Notes: a model not told the origin generated them from the letters alone. Shown: positions 1 to 10,645, counted from the first letter of the stretch. The stretch is 64,000 nt of DNA from Notospermus geniculatus (GCA_002633025.1 NMRB01000499.1:119297-183296), one strand, 5' to 3'. Numbers and translations are program-made.

Positions 1-24
1 GCTGCGTTTTCCTTCTGATTTCAG

Positions 25-3000
25 CCGAGCAAGGCACCATTGGTGACGCAGGAAACCATATCCAAACTTGGAAAATATATCACGTCGAAGGACAAGATAT
101 CGGGCGGGATTTACATGCACCAGATGGATGACGACGATTCAACTGACACCAAATCAGATATTTCACAAAAATTGGATAAAAAATTGCCAAAATCTCCATT
201 GAGTGATCAAGATGTCAAAATGGCCGTGTCAGTGCCGCAGAATGTTATGTCCGGCGGGATGGTCTCAGTGAACAAGACTGAAATAAAATCTGAACCGAGC
301 GATTCGTGTCCGCCATCACCGATCAGTATACGAACATTGAACAACTACAATGGCGGCAATGTGATTGTGAGTGCGGCACCGCAGCTGACGCCTCTGAAGA
401 TGCCGCCGTTCTCTACAATGTCGCCGCTCCCAGGAATGTTGAACAGTCCACTGTCGACGACGCCAATGTCACCGTTCTTACCGGGAACGTTGACGCCGGT
501 GTTGGGGAGGTTTCAATTCCCGTATTCGATTCCAACTGCAGTTGCGGCGACGACACCACAGACCCCAGTACCCATTGATATCACCCCACTTACACCTCAG
601 AAACCGGAAACGCCAACAGAGACCAGGATTTCTCTAAAAAAATCTTCGCCGATGGACGTACCTACCTCACAACCAAACACATCGCAATCAGATATTGATG
701 ACTCGGGCAGCAAGCCTCTGGACCTGACCCAGAAAGGGCCTGAAGGGTCTACACCTGATAAGAAAGATACATCTGTGTCACCTTCAAGAAATAAGGGCCA
801 AAGTGAAAAACTGCTGCAGGAAGGAACGGAACAGAACGCTAAATCTCCTGGTACACCTGGGACGAGGAGGGTTCCCATGCAACAAGATAAATCCCACCCA
901 GGATTTCATGTTTTGCCCGGTCAAGTTTGGGCCGGCGGGCATTCGCTAGTGGTTCCGCAATATCAGCCAATAGTGTACGATCGTGCAACCGGTCAACCGT
1001 GTCTTCTTCAGGTACCGGTACTTCAAAGTCCGATCCCAGGATCACCTCTTTACTTGCCGCAGCACTCACAGGCCATCATGATGCCAAACATTCAGACCTC
1101 CGGCTCGTTACCTGGGACACCGGTCATGAGCCCAGCCATTACGACCTTGACCTCTGCTCAAGGTCACCCGATGCCGGCAAGTAATGTGTCCCCACAGAAG
1201 GATTCTAAAGCCGATATTTCGAACACTGGGAAGGAAACCAAAAGTTTGGACTCAGAAAATCACGGGAAGTTGAGATTGAATTCGGAGGGTAAAGTTGCCA
1301 TACCTCCGACCCGACCGTTACGCTTGGACATCAACAGTACAAAATACCGTCACATCCAGCCTCAGATTGGATTGTCGCCGTTAGCAACCAATCCAACAGT
1401 GACGAGTTCAGCTGGTGTTTCGGGCCTGAGTTCAAATGTTGCCGTCAAATCGGACGTCGTCGTGAAAACTGAACCGAAAAGTCCTACAGAGGTGAAAGAA
1501 ACGCCACCTGAGTTGAAAACTACTCCATCACAGATTTTACAGCAGTTGAATATGCCGTCGCCAGTCTACATGCCGCATGGTCACATAATCGGTCGCCATC
1601 CAGGGTTGCCCATGATGATGCCTAGGCCTGACGTCAATCCCGGCAGCCCGCGCCATCCGATACAATTACAAGTATGGCCGCCGAGAATGCCTGGAGTCGC
1701 ACATCCGCGGATGACGAACATTCAGATGCAGGCTATACCGGGACAGGGATATGTACCGGTGTTTCCCGGTTACGGTCAGAATCAGGGACCGTTTCACCTT
1801 GAGAATAAGAAAGGCACGGCGGAATCCGGTAAAAGTTCTTCGGGAAAGAAATCACGGAGATCTAAACACAAGGATGGCGAGAAAGCTGGGGAACATGTTA
1901 CTCCGGGGGCGCCACCGTCGGGAGATGGAGGCCAAACGAAAAAGAGAAGAAAACGGAAAAAGAAAGAGGCGAATACCGACGAAACGAAACCCGTGGAAAT
2001 GTCGACTGGGTTGTCAGAGGGCCAACCTGTCACCCAGCAGGGCCCGCCATTTTCAGTATTATGTGCAATTCCACCTTCAAAGCCTCATGGCGGCATTCCT
2101 TCCGTTGTTGGCATCCATTTTGATCCAGTCTTATCGCAACACGGACGGATACCGATTGCGCCAAAGCCGCCGCCAGCAACGATTCAGCCAATGCCTCAAG
2201 TATCTGTAGGTCGTGTGGAACTAAACATCCCGTCAGTGCCGTTGTCATCTGCTGTAACACCTAAAGGTGGCGCTGAACGGAGTAATACGCCTCAGTCGCT
2301 TATCAAGGAGTCTAAAATAGTCGGCAGTGATGGAAAACGAAGTCCTGGATCGGATTCTTCAGTTGAGATTTCTGCAGTTTCTCCGTCAGAAATACAAACT
2401 TTAACAACAGAAGTGCCGAAAACGGGAACAAACAATCCTACAGAGTTACTCACTGTGATGAAATTTTCAAACTTAGCTCCAGCGGAGAACTCTGCACCGA
2501 ACTTGCAAAAACTGAAAGTGGAGAATACCTTGGTATCGGACTCCTTGGCAAAACTTTCGGCAGGGTTGCAAATGGTTCCCATGGCAACACCGAGTCCTGA
2601 TTCCTCGGTGAAAGATTCCTTGACGACGGCTCCATCACCCTCTCCGCTGACCAATGAACCCGATTCTGACTCTTCTGTTGAAATGTCGGCGGAGTTACAA
2701 ACTGTTACCAAGGTTACGAAGAGTCCGATGTGTGCGGAAACTACATCCCAGCAAGGGATTGTGGAGGTCGTGAGTCGTCCAAGTTCGGGTTCGTCGATTG
2801 AAATTTCGGATGTCGCTGTTTCTGATGAGCAGGAAGTGTCACCGCAGCAGCTTACACAGAGTCCTAGGCCTGATTCAGTTCTAATTGCGCCAGCAGGTTC
2901 GTCAACGGAACATGAAATTGTCAAATTGCCACACAACTTTGTAGCTGGTGAAAATACCAATGCAGAATCTGTCGATAAAAAACTTGATGTTCCTGTTGAG

Positions 3001-5925
3001 GAGGAGAAATTTGTGGCGACAGACGGGTCTGCCCTTCCAACAATGCACGGAGCTGACTCTCAGATAACTGTGTCACCATCTGTTAGTGAGACCCTCCAGA
3101 ATAAAACGGGGGACAAGGAAATGTCAGGAATTCAGTCGTCTGATGTAGTAATGACTGCTCCTGAAAGAGCCGAGGTGATGAACATTGGCGCTGTGCAAAC
3201 TGAAGACAATACCGCTAAATCTGTCAGTCATGCAAAAAATATCGACAGTGAAATGTCTGCTGTTGCTGTTTTCAATCGAGGGGATGAAATTGTGGGGAGT
3301 TTGTCTGAATCAGGACGAAAGATGGCGGTCATTGAACAACAGACTTTGGAGAGGAGTCCAAGAACAGAAATTCAAGATCAGGCCTCCATGTTGTTGGATA
3401 CAGAGTCAGTAGCGCCCTCATTTGACTCGGAAACAAATACAGTTGTGCGGAGTGACGTGGTCATGAAGTTCTCAGCATTGAATAGTGAACAAGAAGAAAG
3501 TTGCGACAGTATTGAATTAGAAGAAGATGAAATTGTGTCAATAAAACACTCTCCCATTCAACACAAGGAAGCTTTTCTTTTGGATTCAAGCACAGCTTCC
3601 AAAATAAGTGATACTGTCACAATGGATACAGATAGTGTTACATCTGGTAAAGACAATGTTACACCTGGTGCATACGCTGTCACATCTGGTAGAGACACTG
3701 TAACATCTGGTAGAGACACTGTAACATCTGGTAGAGAGACTGCTACATCTTGTGTTGAAACTGTCACGTCTTGCACAGACGCTGTTACATCTGCTGTGGA
3801 ACATGTCACATCTGATTCAGACACTGTTACATCTAGTGTCGAAACTATCGCATCTGGTACGGACACTGTAACATCTGGTAGAGACACTGTCACATCTGGT
3901 AGAGACACTGTTACATCTTGTGTTCAATCTGTCACATCTGGTGTTCAATCTGTCACATCTGGTAGAGACACTATTACATCTGGAAAACACTCTGTTACAT
4001 CTGGTAGAGACACTATTACATCTGGAAAAGACTCTGTTACATCTGGTAGAGACACTAGTAAGCCTACATCTGGTGTCGACAAAGTTGCTACTGGTGCTGC
4101 AGAGACTATGCTGGATTCCCTGATTGTCCAAAAAGAAACGCAGCAATCTGATAGGTCACAGACAAGTTTGGAAAGCAAAATTGTGGAGGGAGAAACGCAA
4201 GGAATGGAGAGTAAACCAGGCCTTGAGGCGGATGTCTTCCTTCCAATGTCGGGAGGTTCTGTGGAGATCGAAAATGGGTCGGCCGTGGCGTTGTCTGTCG
4301 GAGTGGAAAAAGTGAACAGAGGCCAGCAGGAGGAGACAGGAGTGAGCGGTGTAACTGTACGAGAACGTTCGATGTCAGTAGGGGGACCGCCTCTCCTACT
4401 GCCTGAGACGGAAATCACCGAGGTGGTGAAGGTCAGAGATCCTGCTGCAATATCACCGGTAAATAAAAATGCGGAGGCAGAGGGTGATTTTCAAAGTCCT
4501 CCAAAACTTGAGCCGGAAACGGATGTCTTCGTGCCCAGCAGCCAACCCAGGGATGCTGATCTTAGTAACAGTGGGTCACCAATATTAGGTGACGATGTTC
4601 TGCTTACTCGGCGAATTTCGACTCCTAAATTGTCGCTAAAAAGGCTGCTGACCCCAGACATGGAGGCAGTCATCGAGACGTGTGAAAATTCGCCATTGAA
4701 AAAAGCCAGCTCGGAATTTCTGGCGACGTCTTCACCTGTGTCTGATTCGGAGAGTATAACGTTAGAAATGATTGAGAACTCGTCAAAAGACGGCGCTGTG
4801 CATGTAGGTTTAGGAAATCTTGATTTGAGATTGGGTACGCTCGCTGCTGCGGCATCAAGCAAAGAGAAGGTTTCGCAGTTTGTTATGGGCAAAATGGCGG
4901 AGGAAAAGGAGGCGGAGAATTCTGATGAATCAGTGGAGTTGGATTTGGAGTCATTTCCGGTGTCCGGCGTGACTCGTGTGAAGGCAGTCCACAGGGGACC
5001 GGAGGAACCGGATTGCAAGTCGGCAGATGAAAAACGGAACATTCCTCATCAACAGCCGAAGAAAGTGGAACGAGTGTCACGGAATATTTTCGAGTCGATT
5101 GTCAGCACTTGTGATTTACAATTTCAAGGCGAACCAGTCGCCGTCACTAGTAGCTCAACAGTCACGCTACAAGGACTCATTTCTACCAATCTTACGTCAA
5201 ACGAATCGAGTGTAATGTCTAAAATGGCCACTGGTGGCGCTAGTTATAAAGATTCGAGAAAGGATGTCAGTGAATCAGAAACTTTGGATGATCATGATGA
5301 GAATTCAGTGTCTAGTTTTGAATTAGATGCGGACAGGGAAGTTCCCGCCCAACATAAGCAGGTCGAGAGGACGTCTTCCTTATTGGAAAAAATAGCGGAA
5401 AGTGTCGGGATTGAGAAAAATGTCGGAAGTGTTTTGTCTGACTCGTTAAGTGATCCTCTTTGGTCGTTCTCACCCGTCGAGAGACCGTTAAAAACTTCCA
5501 AACCTTTAGATCCGCAATTTGAAATTTCAGACGATTCCGGCGATGATTTACCAGGTCCAGCTAAAAGTGGGACTGGCGAATCAAAACCTGGCGTTGTGCC
5601 ATTTGCAAAGGTGCTTCAGTGTAAAAAATCTTCGCGGAAATTCGGTACGAATACTTTAACTGGATCTGGGACTGTGTCTGGTTCATCTAAGCGGTTACAA
5701 AGTTATTCAACAGAGGGCGTTGCTAAGGTAACAATGACAAAAACAGAGGTTTCTGATGGTTTACCGATATCCGTCGTGCAACAAAATACTGGATCTGTGG
5801 TGAAACCTTGTATTAGTTCTTCAGTGCCATCCGTCCTTGACCACTTTGCAGAGACAGAGACGCCCTCTGAACCGCCAAAACCGCCACAGTATGGAAATAT
5901 GATTCCGACTGTCGTGGACGATTGA
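25..5925 (+). CDS. 3'-terminal exon of a large Ser/Thr/Pro-rich, probably nuclear protein
   Basis: A pyrimidine-rich tract ending in AG (bases 11-24) is a clear 3' splice site. Reading from base 25 in phase 0 gives about 1,966 codons to TGA at 5923-5925, so this is the last coding exon of a gene that starts left of the window. Residue numbers below count from the codon at base 40. The chain is low-complexity and rich in Ser, Thr, Pro and Val. It has an acidic stretch near residue 30, a PLDLT motif at 226-230 (resembling CtBP-binding PxDLS motifs), many SP/TP sites, a proline-rich block around 505-585, basic clusters near 603-611 and KKRRKRKKK at 634-642 (likely nuclear localisation signal), a recurring SSVEIS-like motif (about 771, 877, 917), and a heptapeptide repeat array at about 1190-1345. 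No zinc finger or enzyme domain is visible. It could be the tail of a large transcriptional regulator such as a Schnurri/HIVEP type, but I do not recognise it. Confidence 0.9.
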   Translation, partial: PSKAPLVTQETISKLGKYITSKDKISGGIYMHQMDDDDSTDTKSDISQKLDKKLPKSPLSDQDVKMAVSVPQNVMSGGMVSVNKTEIKSEPSDSCPPSPISIRTLNNYNGGNVIVSAAPQLTPLKMPPFSTMSPLPGMLNSPLSTTPMSPFLPGTLTPVLGRFQFPYSIPTAVAATTPQTPVPIDITPLTPQKPETPTETRISLKKSSPMDVPTSQPNTSQSDIDDSGSKPLDLTQKGPEGSTPDKKDTSVSPSRNKGQSEKLLQEGTEQNAKSPGTPGTRRVPMQQDKSHPGFHVLPGQVWAGGHSLVVPQYQPIVYDRATGQPCLLQVPVLQSPIPGSPLYLPQHSQAIMMPNIQTSGSLPGTPVMSPAITTLTSAQGHPMPASNVSPQKDSKADISNTGKETKSLDSENHGKLRLNSEGKVAIPPTRPLRLDINSTKYRHIQPQIGLSPLATNPTVTSSAGVSGLSSNVAVKSDVVVKTEPKSPTEVKETPPELKTTPSQILQQLNMPSPVYMPHGHIIGRHPGLPMMMPRPDVNPGSPRHPIQLQVWPPRMPGVAHPRMTNIQMQAIPGQGYVPVFPGYGQNQGPFHLENKKGTAESGKSSSGKKSRRSKHKDGEKAGEHVTPGAPPSGDGGQTKKRRKRKKKEANTDETKPVEMSTGLSEGQPVTQQGPPFSVLCAIPPSKPHGGIPSVVGIHFDPVLSQHGRIPIAPKPPPATIQPMPQVSVGRVELNIPSVPLSSAVTPKGGAERSNTPQSLIKESKIVGSDGKRSPGSDSSVEISAVSPSEIQTLTTEVPKTGTNNPTELLTVMKFSNLAPAENSAPNLQKLKVENTLVSDSLAKLSAGLQMVPMATPSPDSSVKDSLTTAPSPSPLTNEPDSDSSVEMSAELQTVTKVTKSPMCAETTSQQGIVEVVSRPSSGSSIEISDVAVSDEQEVSPQQLTQSPRPDSVLIAPAGSSTEHEIVKLPHNFVAGENTNAESVDKKLDVPVEEEKFVATDGSALPTMHGADSQITVSPSVSETLQNKTGDKEMSGIQSSDVVMTAPERAEVMNIGAVQTEDNTAKSVSHAKNIDSEMSAVAVFNRGDEIVGSLSESGRKMAVIEQQTLERSPRTEIQDQASMLLDTESVAPSFDSETNTVVRSDVVMKFSALNSEQEESCDSIELEEDEIVSIKHSPIQHKEAFLLDSSTASKISDTVTMDTDSVTSGKDNVTPGAYAVTSGRDTVTSGRDTVTSGRETATSCVETVTSCTDAVTSAVEHVTSDSDTVTSSVETIASGTDTVTSGRDTVTSGRDTVTSCVQSVTSGVQSVTSGRDTITSGKHSVTSGRDTITSGKDSVTSGRDTSKPTSGVDKVATGAAETMLDSLIVQKETQQSDRSQTSLESKIVEGETQGMESKPGLEADVFLPMSGGSVEIENGSAVALSVGVEKVNRGQQEETGVSGVTVRERSMSVGGPPLLLPETEITEVVKVRDPAAISPVNKNAEAEGDFQSPPKLEPETDVFVPSSQPRDADLSNSGSPILGDDVLLTRRISTPKLSLKRLLTPDMEAVIETCENSPLKKASSEFLATSSPVSDSESITLEMIENSSKDGAVHVGLGNLDLRLGTLAAAASSKEKVSQFVMGKMAEEKEAENSDESVELDLESFPVSGVTRVKAVHRGPEEPDCKSADEKRNIPHQQPKKVERVSRNIFESIVSTCDLQFQGEPVAVTSSSTVTLQGLISTNLTSNESSVMSKMATGGASYKDSRKDVSESETLDDHDENSVSSFELDADREVPAQHKQVERTSSLLEKIAESVGIEKNVGSVLSDSLSDPLWSFSPVERPLKTSKPLDPQFEISDDSGDDLPGPAKSGTGESKPGVVPFAKVLQCKKSSRKFGTNTLTGSGTVSGSSKRLQSYSTEGVAKVTMTKTEVSDGLPISVVQQNTGSVVKPCISSSVPSVLDHFAETETPSEPPKPPQYGNMIPTVVDD
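3607..4065 (+). repeat. 21-bp coding minisatellite (heptapeptide TSGRDTV array)
   Basis: About 21 imperfect copies of a 21-bp unit encode the heptad T-S-G-R-D-T-V in frame inside the large exon. Variants include SVTSGKD, TVTSCVE and SVTSGVQ. The unit is a multiple of three and lacks stops in several other frames on both strands, which explains the many overlapping antisense ORFs here; those are shadows. Expansion by whole codons keeps the reading frame. Confidence 0.93.
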
Positions 5926-6098
5926 TTATTGTCTCAAAATTGATTTTATGAGTCTGCAGAATTGTCCTTTTATTTCCAGCTTATAGGATGTTCAAATGCC
6001 TGGCATTCTAACTCCCTCTTGGGTGTTCGTCTGCAAGTTTGGACCTCCTGTTACGAACCTTCAGTAGGCTCACTGTAATCCTTTGTGGCAAGTTAAAT
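5926..6098 (+). other. 3' UTR and flank of the large gene
   Basis: Non-coding sequence after the stop codon. I see no canonical AATAAA before the repeat block starting at 6099, so the true 3' end is undetermined and may use a variant signal or run into the repeats. Confidence 0.5.
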
Positions 6099-6157
6099 TC
6101 AGGGTTGACAGGTTCTACAAAGTCCTACCTGGCACCCCTCAATTTCCCCATATAAAA

Positions 6158-6399
6158 CAGTGGCGGATCCAAGGGGGGCGTGCCCGGCGCACGCCCCCCG
6201 TTCAGCAGCCGAGCAGCAAAAATTTTCGAAGCCATATAATCAGACCCCTAATTTTCAGTAAAAAGAAAGTTCAATTTGGCCAATCGCGTTTCCGGCACTT
6301 TTACCCCAAAATTTTCGTGGCTTCGTGCCTTCGGCGCTCAGGGAATGGGGTTTGCCCATTCCACGCCCCCCCCTTCGGCAATTCCTGGATCCGCCACTG
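6158..6399. mobile_element. MITE with CAGTGGCGGATCCA termini and 5-bp TSD
   Basis: Terminal inverted repeats CAGTGGCGGATCCA / TGGATCCGCCACTG bound a 242-bp non-coding element flanked by TAAAA on both sides (6153-6157 and 6400-6404). The paralogous empty site in the block at 7117 confirms the insertion. Related copies with CAGGGGC-GATCC-type ends occur at 35431, 58217 and 61958. The 5-bp duplication fits a hAT5- or Transib-like origin; the superfamily is not proven. Confidence 0.85.
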
Positions 6400-6744
6400 T
6401 AAAAGATTCAAGCGAGTCTACGAAAGTCCCATAAGCCGTCTAACCAATAGGAGCTGTCAGTCGGTTGACCAACAGGAGTCGCTATGGTCCAATTCAGACC
6501 CATTCATTGGTTGATCTTACACCAATCAGGAGAAATATGACCCTCCACCACAAAAGCAGTCAGAAGTCGCTCCGAAGTTGGCAAGTTGGGAATGAATTAT
6601 CTGTCAATTTCAGTCTTGTCTGTCTATTGTGAAGTCTGAGTGTCCTGTTTCTGTCTTTATCTCCTGGTGTCATCTCAGTCTGTTTAGGCTCATTTTATGT
6701 GCGACTGCTGACTGGTTTTGTGGCGGAGGGTCACAGTACATGTA

Positions 6745-6940
6745 CTGTAAACCGTGAAATTTTCGCGCGCGTTCTATTTTCGCCTTCAAGGGTAAATGCG
6801 AACATAAATCGTGCGAAAATTACTCTTCTTATTATTCTTTTGAAGCTGAAGGGTTCCAATCGCGAATATTTATTCGTCGCGAATTCGTAGATCACCAAAA
6901 TCGCGAACATTTAGCGTCGCGAAAATATCACGGTTTACAG
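6745..6940. mobile_element. MITE with CTGTAAACCGTG termini and TA target duplication
   Basis: Inverted ends CTGTAAACCGTG / CACGGTTTACAG with TA on each side (6743-6744, 6941-6942). The interior is rich in TTCGCG/CGCGAA words. The other block copy (around 7507) lacks it. The same family occurs complete at 29010-29237 and partial at 54948-55019. TA targeting suggests a Tc1/mariner-type origin. Confidence 0.82.
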
Positions 6941-7116
6941 TATTATAATGTGTTGCTGTCGTCTTTTGGCGATAAGCGCGGCAGACTGCTCCTATTAATA
7001 GAACAACCACAGTGCCATGGATTGTGTGATATATGAAGGAAATGATACTCCAATGGAACCTCTCTATTCTGCCCACAGAGTCCAGCAGACGGCATCTTCT
7101 GTCAAAGTTTTCTCAN

Positions 7117-7690
7117 TCAGGGTTGACAGGCTCTAGAAACTACTACCTGGCACCCCTCAGTTTCCCTCGTGAAAGATTCAAGTGAGTCTACGGAGGTCCC
7201 GTAAGCCGTCTAACCAATAGGAGCTGTCAGTCGGTTGAACAACAGGAGTCGCTATGGTCCAATTCAGACCCATTCATTGGTTGATCGTGCACCAATCAGG
7301 AGAAATATGACCCTCCACCACAAAACCAGTCAGAAGTTGCTCCGAAGTTGGCAAGTTGGGAGTGAATTATCTGTCAATTTCAGTCTTGTCTGTCTATTGT
7401 GAAGTCTGAGTGTCCTGTTTCTATCTTTATCTCCTGGTGTCATGTCAGTCCGTTTAGGCTCATTTTATGTGCGGCTGCTGACTGGTTTTGTGGCGGAGGG
7501 TCACAGTATTATATTGTGTTGCTGTCGTCTTTTGGCGATAAGCGCGGCAGACTGCTCCTATTAATAGAACAACCACAGTGCCATGGATTGTGTGATATAT
7601 GAAGGAAATGATACTCCAATGGAACTTCTCCATTCTGCCCCCAGAGTCCAGCAGACGGCATCTTCTGTCAAAGTTTTCTCACATCCTGTG
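7117..7690. repeat. Second copy of the duplicated block (empty sites for both MITEs)
   Basis: Same order of sequence as 6099-7115 but without the two MITEs, so it preserves both pre-insertion sites. It ends in sequence related to the TTAACTCATCTG repeat family. Confidence 0.8.
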
Positions 7691-7846
7691 GTATTGATTG
7701 AAAAATATTTGAAGAAAGGTTGTTCCAATCAACCATCTGAAGAATGTTTCTTCAAATTCTTTCCAATTCATGTCCATGGCTTTTAGAAACCTTCAACAGA
7801 AGATACCGTCCGCTCAGACCTGGGAGGGGGGGGGCAGATGAGTTAA
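7630..7846. mobile_element. TTAA-ended repeat family, diverged copy
   Basis: Reverse-oriented copy of the family that is complete at 60471-60682. It has the AGTCCAGCAGACGGCATCTT arm on the left and GGCAGATGAGTTAA at the right end; the left TTAA is lost. Confidence 0.65.
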
Positions 7847-7964
7847 AGCCCCTCTGTATTCAATTTGAAAAACACGAATCATTGCTGCAAATTTTCTCAC
7901 ATCCTGTGGNAGATGAGTTAAAGCCCCTCTGTATTCAATTTGAAAAACACGAATCATTGCTGCG
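7837..7964. repeat. Duplicated 54-bp ends around a single N
   Basis: The segment starting AGATGAGTTAAAGCCCCTC at 7837 recurs at 7911, immediately after the N at 7910. This looks like two overlapping contig ends joined without merging. Confidence 0.75.
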
Positions 7965-8273
7965 ATTCTCGACATCAGTGCATGACGTCACGACATCAGT
8001 GTAGTGTAAAATGAACTACGTTCTATCTGAATACATTAGAGCTCTGCCTGCAGTTTTTTCAATGTGTGTTGAAAACTAGGCCTTGATTCTGTGAAGTAGC
8101 CTACGTATCGGGCAAACATTTTGGGGACCTTCACGAGGCTATGAGACTTCTACGTGCTCTCTCCTACATGTCCTAACATATAAAAAATATATCATAAAAT
8201 TCAATACAGAGGGGCTTTAATTGAGAGGTGTCCTCTTTAAGGAGATACATATATGTATAGAAATTATTCGTTA

Positions 8274-8402
8274 GGCTTCCTTTACATAGAAGTACACAGT
8301 ATACGAAAACGCCGATTAACAAAGGCTTCAAATGGATTCACGACCGTGAAACCATTGATAACCGGCATTTTCATATACCGTATACTTCTATGTAAAGGAG
8401 GC
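8274..8402. mobile_element. Palindromic MITE (TTTACATAGAAGTA arms)
   Basis: Inverted arms GGCTTCCTTTACATAGAAGT and its complement ending GTAAAGGAGGC flank a short core. No coding capacity. Confidence 0.65.
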
Positions 8403-8545
8403 ACCTATTACATAGAGGTAAACGCTATTCAGTATTCGGTATACGGTATACTACCGAGTATTTGGAAAAATCAGACATGCACAATTCGAACTATAAGCGA
8501 ATAGCATGCCCTCAGAATAATTTAGTCTTATGTAAACCACTCATT

Positions 8546-8694
8546 GGGCCGTATGCACCAAACGAAGGTTATCTTGATCTCAAGTTGAGCCACAACTTTT
8601 CTATTGTTCAGGTTTGCCAGGGCATGATGTGACAATGGGAAAGTTGTGGCTCAACCTGAGTTCAAGATTATCTTCGCTTGGTGCATACGGCCCA
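8546..8694. mobile_element. Palindromic MITE (GGGCCGTATGCACCAA arms)
   Basis: Arms of about 60 bp, starting GGGCCGTATGCACCAA and containing GTTGAGCCACAACTTT, are inverted around a 30-bp core. No coding capacity. Confidence 0.8.
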
Positions 8695-8699
8695 TTGAG

Positions 8700-9800
8700 A
8701 TAACCTTGCTCGATTCACACTATACGCTTGCCCTACGAAACGTGCCTAGAATACCGAATAGCGTATAGCTGGGCCTAATAGAGAGGTGTCCAGGCTGAGG
8801 TGTGCTATGCGAGGTTTCTCTGAATTCCTACCTTAGCCTTGTTTTGTAACGAGCAAGTATTTTGACGTCGCACTGAAGTTTTTGGAGACGTTCTGTATGA
8901 AAGTTAACTCACAGTCTTTGAAAATGACACCTAACCAGAGCACATAAAGTTGTACCTTGTACATTATATATGAAGATTTGCTAAGCCATGTAAAGTTCAT
9001 GAAAGTTTCTGTTAAGGAAATTTTGTATTCAATGCTGTATTGTGTTAGAGACTAATAAATGGGGTGTGTCTCAAAATGACTGCAATGAAAAATAATTATG
9101 AGGAACCCGCTTGATTTTAACCCAACAGGGTGCGCTTTGAGGAGTTGTACACTCCCGATGCAGTGCAACAGGGACAAAATGTTGAAAAAAAGGTACAACT
9201 GCTCACAGCGCCACCCAGTGGTGAGAGTTGGAAGGTTCCTCATTTACATGTGAGCAGGAGTTGAAGAAATAGCCCACCCCTCAGTAGAAGTTATCCTGAG
9301 GACATCAGGGGTCTTTGCGCTGGCTCCCTTCGTCATCACACCGTGCGATAAAGAAGGGAGCGAGCACAAAGAACCCCTGATGATGGTACATGTGTCCATA
9401 CCGGCAAGATTTTAACTGCCTATACCTACATGTATTCAGAAATCCGGTGGCACGTTGCCTGTCAGTTTTGGACATTTGTGTCGAGGGGTCTGCTTCTTTT
9501 TATGGACATTTAAATCTCACTTTCTTGTAGTCATTTTGAGACGGTACCAAAGTAAATATAAATTGATCACTGGTGTTTTCTCTTACTTAAAGGTGCTCTA
9601 GTTCGAATTGTAAACATTACGGCTTGTTTATGATGAAAACTGAGATTGATAAATATGGATTAGAACGATGGATTTATAGCTTCTGGCTCCTATGGATAAA
9701 GGGACAAAATTTCATCACCAAATTTGCCACAAAGGATGTGTGCCAAATTGCCATGTATTACCATACATGGCAAGATGAATCAAGTCTATTTCACATCCCT
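8700..9800. other. Intergenic stretch, no gene seen
   Basis: Contains short inverted repeats, such as an imperfect one around 9290-9380 with GAAGGGAGC words, but no ORF or splice pattern I would support. Confidence 0.5.
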
Positions 9801-9802
9801 CT

Positions 9803-10092
9803 GAAGGGTCCCCGCCAGAGGGTACTTTGGGTACAAATATAGTACCCTAAAGAAATTTGAGGGTACGATATACGTATAGTACCCTGAAAAAATCACTTCA
9901 GTAATGTTTTTCTTAGATTTGTTACATTTCAAATGCAACTTTCATGCAGAAGGAAGACTAATTTTGCATTTTGTAAAAATGACTCTAGAGGCCATTATTA
10001 ACAGGAAAAAAAATTTTGAAAAACTTTTAAAAAAATTTTTTGAAATTTTCTCCACNCTACCCTGGAAAAAAATCCTGGCGGAAACCCTGCTC
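9803..10092. mobile_element. MITE of the GGGTACC-rich family, interrupted by an N
   Basis: Left end resembles GGGTCCCCGCCAGAGGGTA and right end CTGGCGGAAACCCTGC. The interior has repeated GAGGGTAC/GTACCCT words. A single N lies at 10056. A related copy starts near 48183. Confidence 0.65.
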
Positions 10093-10338
10093 TGATCAAC
10101 AAGGAGAGGAGGGGATCGCCGATCTTCATCCTAAAAGCTGAGCCACTCACCTCCAATCATGTAGTACCTCGGAGGAAGATCAAAAACGATTCAGGAAACA
10201 TCTCAAAAATGGCCGTAAAATTAGCGCAAAAATCACTGGCGGAAAGAGTGGGTAATTATTTCTTTATTTACCAAAAATGGAACCACCAAGAGTAAAAACA
10301 TCGCTCACGGAAGTTTCATGAAGACAGAAATTCAGCGA

Positions 10339-10438
10339 CTGCCTCTTTGGTAGTGGTACGGGACTGCCTCTTTGGTAGTGGCCTGGAACTGCCTCTTTGG
10401 TAGTGGTACGGGGCTGCCTCTTTGGTAGTGGTATGGAA
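10339..10438. repeat. 25-bp minisatellite, four copies
   Basis: Four consecutive 25-bp units start CTGCCTCTTTGGTAGTGG at 10339, 10364, 10389 and 10414, differing only in the last bases. Confidence 0.92.
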
Positions 10439-10603
10439 CGCAAAGGTTATTGTTGGTATCAGTATATGGTCACCTGATGATAGTTCAGGCTGATTGATGT
10501 TCATCAGTGAAAGAATGAAAAGTTGTCACAACTGGCAACAGAAGTTTCATGAAGACAGCAAATTCATTTCTGCTGCTTCTTGGTACATAACAGCAAAAGG
10601 TTG

Positions 10604-10645
10604 CTATCAGTATCAGTATCAGTATCAGTGTCCTCAGTATCAGTA
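10604..10645. repeat. TATCAG hexanucleotide microsatellite
   Basis: Short run of (TATCAG)n interrupted by TGTCCTC. Confidence 0.85.

Larger units (their letters stand above)
6099..7115. repeat. First copy of a locally duplicated block, carrying two MITE insertions
   Basis: This block starts with TCAGGGTTGACAGG and is repeated from 7117 with only scattered substitutions. Relative to the second copy it has two extra segments, 6158-6399 and 6745-6940, both inverted-repeat elements. A single N at 7116 separates the copies, which suggests two haplotypes laid end to end rather than a genuine tandem duplication. Confidence 0.8.

Noticed and set aside
3558-4418. Long minus-strand ORFs (such as SLPDVTV repeats) opposite the large exon
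   Set aside because: They are antisense readings of the 21-bp coding repeat, which is stop-free in several frames; the sense frame runs far beyond the repeat.
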